Below are positions 6,528-6,912 of a stretch of DNA of 6,912 nt, piece after piece; positions within the stretch are counted from its first letter, which is position 1, and each line of letters opens with the position of its first letter. The translations under genes and the position numbers were made by a program. The stretch is from Methanosarcinaceae archaeon. GTDB lineage: Archaea; Halobacteriota; Methanosarcinia; Methanosarcinales; Methanosarcinaceae. The DNA is taken from positions 1 to 6,912 of the forward strand of contig DQIO01000195.1 in the NCBI GenBank assembly GCA_020793555.1. Direction: 5' to 3'. Under the pieces are notes generated by a model. The model searched no databases and was not told the origin of the DNA. It was given only the letters and a program-made list of their open reading frames with translations.

Positions 6528-6629
6528 GACTGGAACGAGATCTACAATATCTACATCAACGACAAGTATGATCTTGGTCTGGATGAGTTTATAATGCTGC
6601 AAGTCAATCTTCGTTCCCGGGATCTGATG
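6528..6629 (+). pseudogene. Probable remnant of the C-terminal part of a CobN-type cobaltochelatase
   Basis: In the frame opening at 6528 (directly after a TAA at 6525-6527) the DNA encodes DWNEIYNIYI then NDKYDLGLDEF, then MLQVNLRSRDLM before TGA at 6630. From recall of the family, the C-terminal region of CobN/magnesium-chelatase H-type subunits has a W-x-x-x-Y-x-x-Y-(V/I)-x-DKY-(D/N)-LGL-x-x-(F/W)F segment, followed by an NPYALQ-x-x-x-x-R-(M/L)L-type stretch. Here the segment fits, and the following LQVNLRSRDL may be the second stretch after a small deletion. There is no start codon, no ribosome binding site and no upstream part of the gene. CobN inserts cobalt into hydrogenobyrinate diamide, so a relic beside a corrinoid operon makes sense. 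The match is short and from memory, so identity is tentative. Confidence 0.45.
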
Positions 6630-6891
6630 TGATCGGACCAGTGCTGGTTCTGCTGTCAGTTGGTGCGATCTGGCAAAGGAGATGGATGTGGATGTTCTGA
6701 TCTTCGGGCATTTCCACCATCCGATCATCGAGGAATCCGGGGTGCTTCTGCTTTCTCCGGGAAGTGCCATCGTGCCTGGAATTGGTGCGCTTAGCGCTAT
6801 AGAGATTGATATATTTGATGGTGCGGTCAGGGGTAGGGTGATTCGGTGTGATGGGGGTGTGTGCAGTTATTTTGAGTATGGGGGGATGTGA
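6628..6891 (+). pseudogene. 3' fragment of a YfcE/MJ0936-type metallophosphoesterase
   Basis: The open frame after the TGA at 6625-6627 reads SWCDLAKEM, then VDVLIFGHFHHP, then GVLLLSPGSA and a closing beta-strand region to TGA at 6889-6891. The GH-x-H metal-ligand motif with downstream (N/S)PGS is the C-terminal hallmark of small calcineurin-like phosphoesterases of the YfcE/MJ0936 type. An intact protein is about 160-190 residues and starts with a D-x-H-G motif, then GD-x-x-(D/E) and GN-x-D. None of these is present in any frame upstream within the window, and the sequence immediately before belongs to the possible cobN remnant. Starting at ATG 6682 would give only 69 residues lacking most metal ligands, so activity is not expected. 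The base composition is G-rich compared with the operon, especially 6830-6890. Confidence 0.7.
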
Positions 6892-6900
6892 GTTCAAAAC

Positions 6901-6912
6901 TCCTTATTTTTT
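6901..6912 (+). terminator. Oligo-T tract at the window end (possible archaeal terminator)
   Basis: TCCTTATTTTTT begins about 10 nt after the phosphoesterase fragment's stop and runs off the window. Archaeal termination relies on U-rich tracts, so this could end transcripts of the region. No stem precedes it. Confidence 0.35.

Noticed and set aside
6478..6594. Short frame starting at the TGAATG after cbiZ (about 38 codons) as a coupled fifth operon gene
   Set aside because: It has a Thr/Ser-rich composition with no recognisable feature and overlaps the cobN-like relic in another frame, which explains the sequence better.
6510..6897. Minus-strand frames across the phosphoesterase fragment
   Set aside because: They are antisense to the GH-x-H/SPGS phosphoesterase motifs, lack ribosome binding sites and have no recognisable domains.

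Overview
The window looks like chromosomal DNA of a methanogenic archaeon of the Methanosarcina type (Methanosarcinales). The evidence is A+T-rich intergenic DNA with archaeal TATA boxes, GGAG-type ribosome binding sites, two secreted proteins ending in a PGF-CTERM (archaeosortase) sorting tail, and a corrinoid-uptake operon that carries the archaeal-type salvage enzyme CbiZ. Genus cannot be fixed from the sequence alone.

Left part (1-2297): a small unassigned acidic protein gene on the plus strand (133-381) faces a 603-codon gene on the minus strand (486-2297). The latter encodes an exported cell-surface protein made of three diverged copies of one Asp-rich beta-type domain, followed by an Asn/Pro linker and a PGF-CTERM tail.

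Middle (2298-3053): about 750 bases without a convincing gene, lying between two divergent transcription units. It holds a TATA box and an overlapping palindrome for the minus-strand gene, further palindromes, a strong 12-bp hairpin, two copies of a GTAAATG/GGACA-TGTCC motif that may bound a small REP- or MITE-like element, and two TATA boxes plus a leader inverted repeat in front of btuF.

Right part (3054-6477): a tightly packed operon btuF-btuC-btuD-cbiZ. BtuF binds corrinoid outside the cell and appears to be anchored by a PGF-CTERM tail; BtuC is the permease and BtuD the ATPase; CbiZ removes the aminopropanol side chain of incoming adenosylcobinamide or pseudo-coenzyme B12 so that the ring can be rebuilt into the cell's own cobamide. 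Gene junctions are +2, -8 and -17 nt, so the four are surely co-transcribed and probably translationally coupled.

Far right (6478-6912): gene debris. A short stretch reads like the C-terminal part of a CobN-type cobaltochelatase. It is followed directly, in another frame, by the C-terminal third of a YfcE/MJ0936-type metallophosphoesterase that has lost its catalytic N-terminus. An oligo-T tract closes the window. The main points worth a second look are the triple-repeat surface protein, the sortase-anchored BtuF, the palindrome-rich intergenic region, and the decayed cobN/phosphoesterase junction behind the corrinoid operon.
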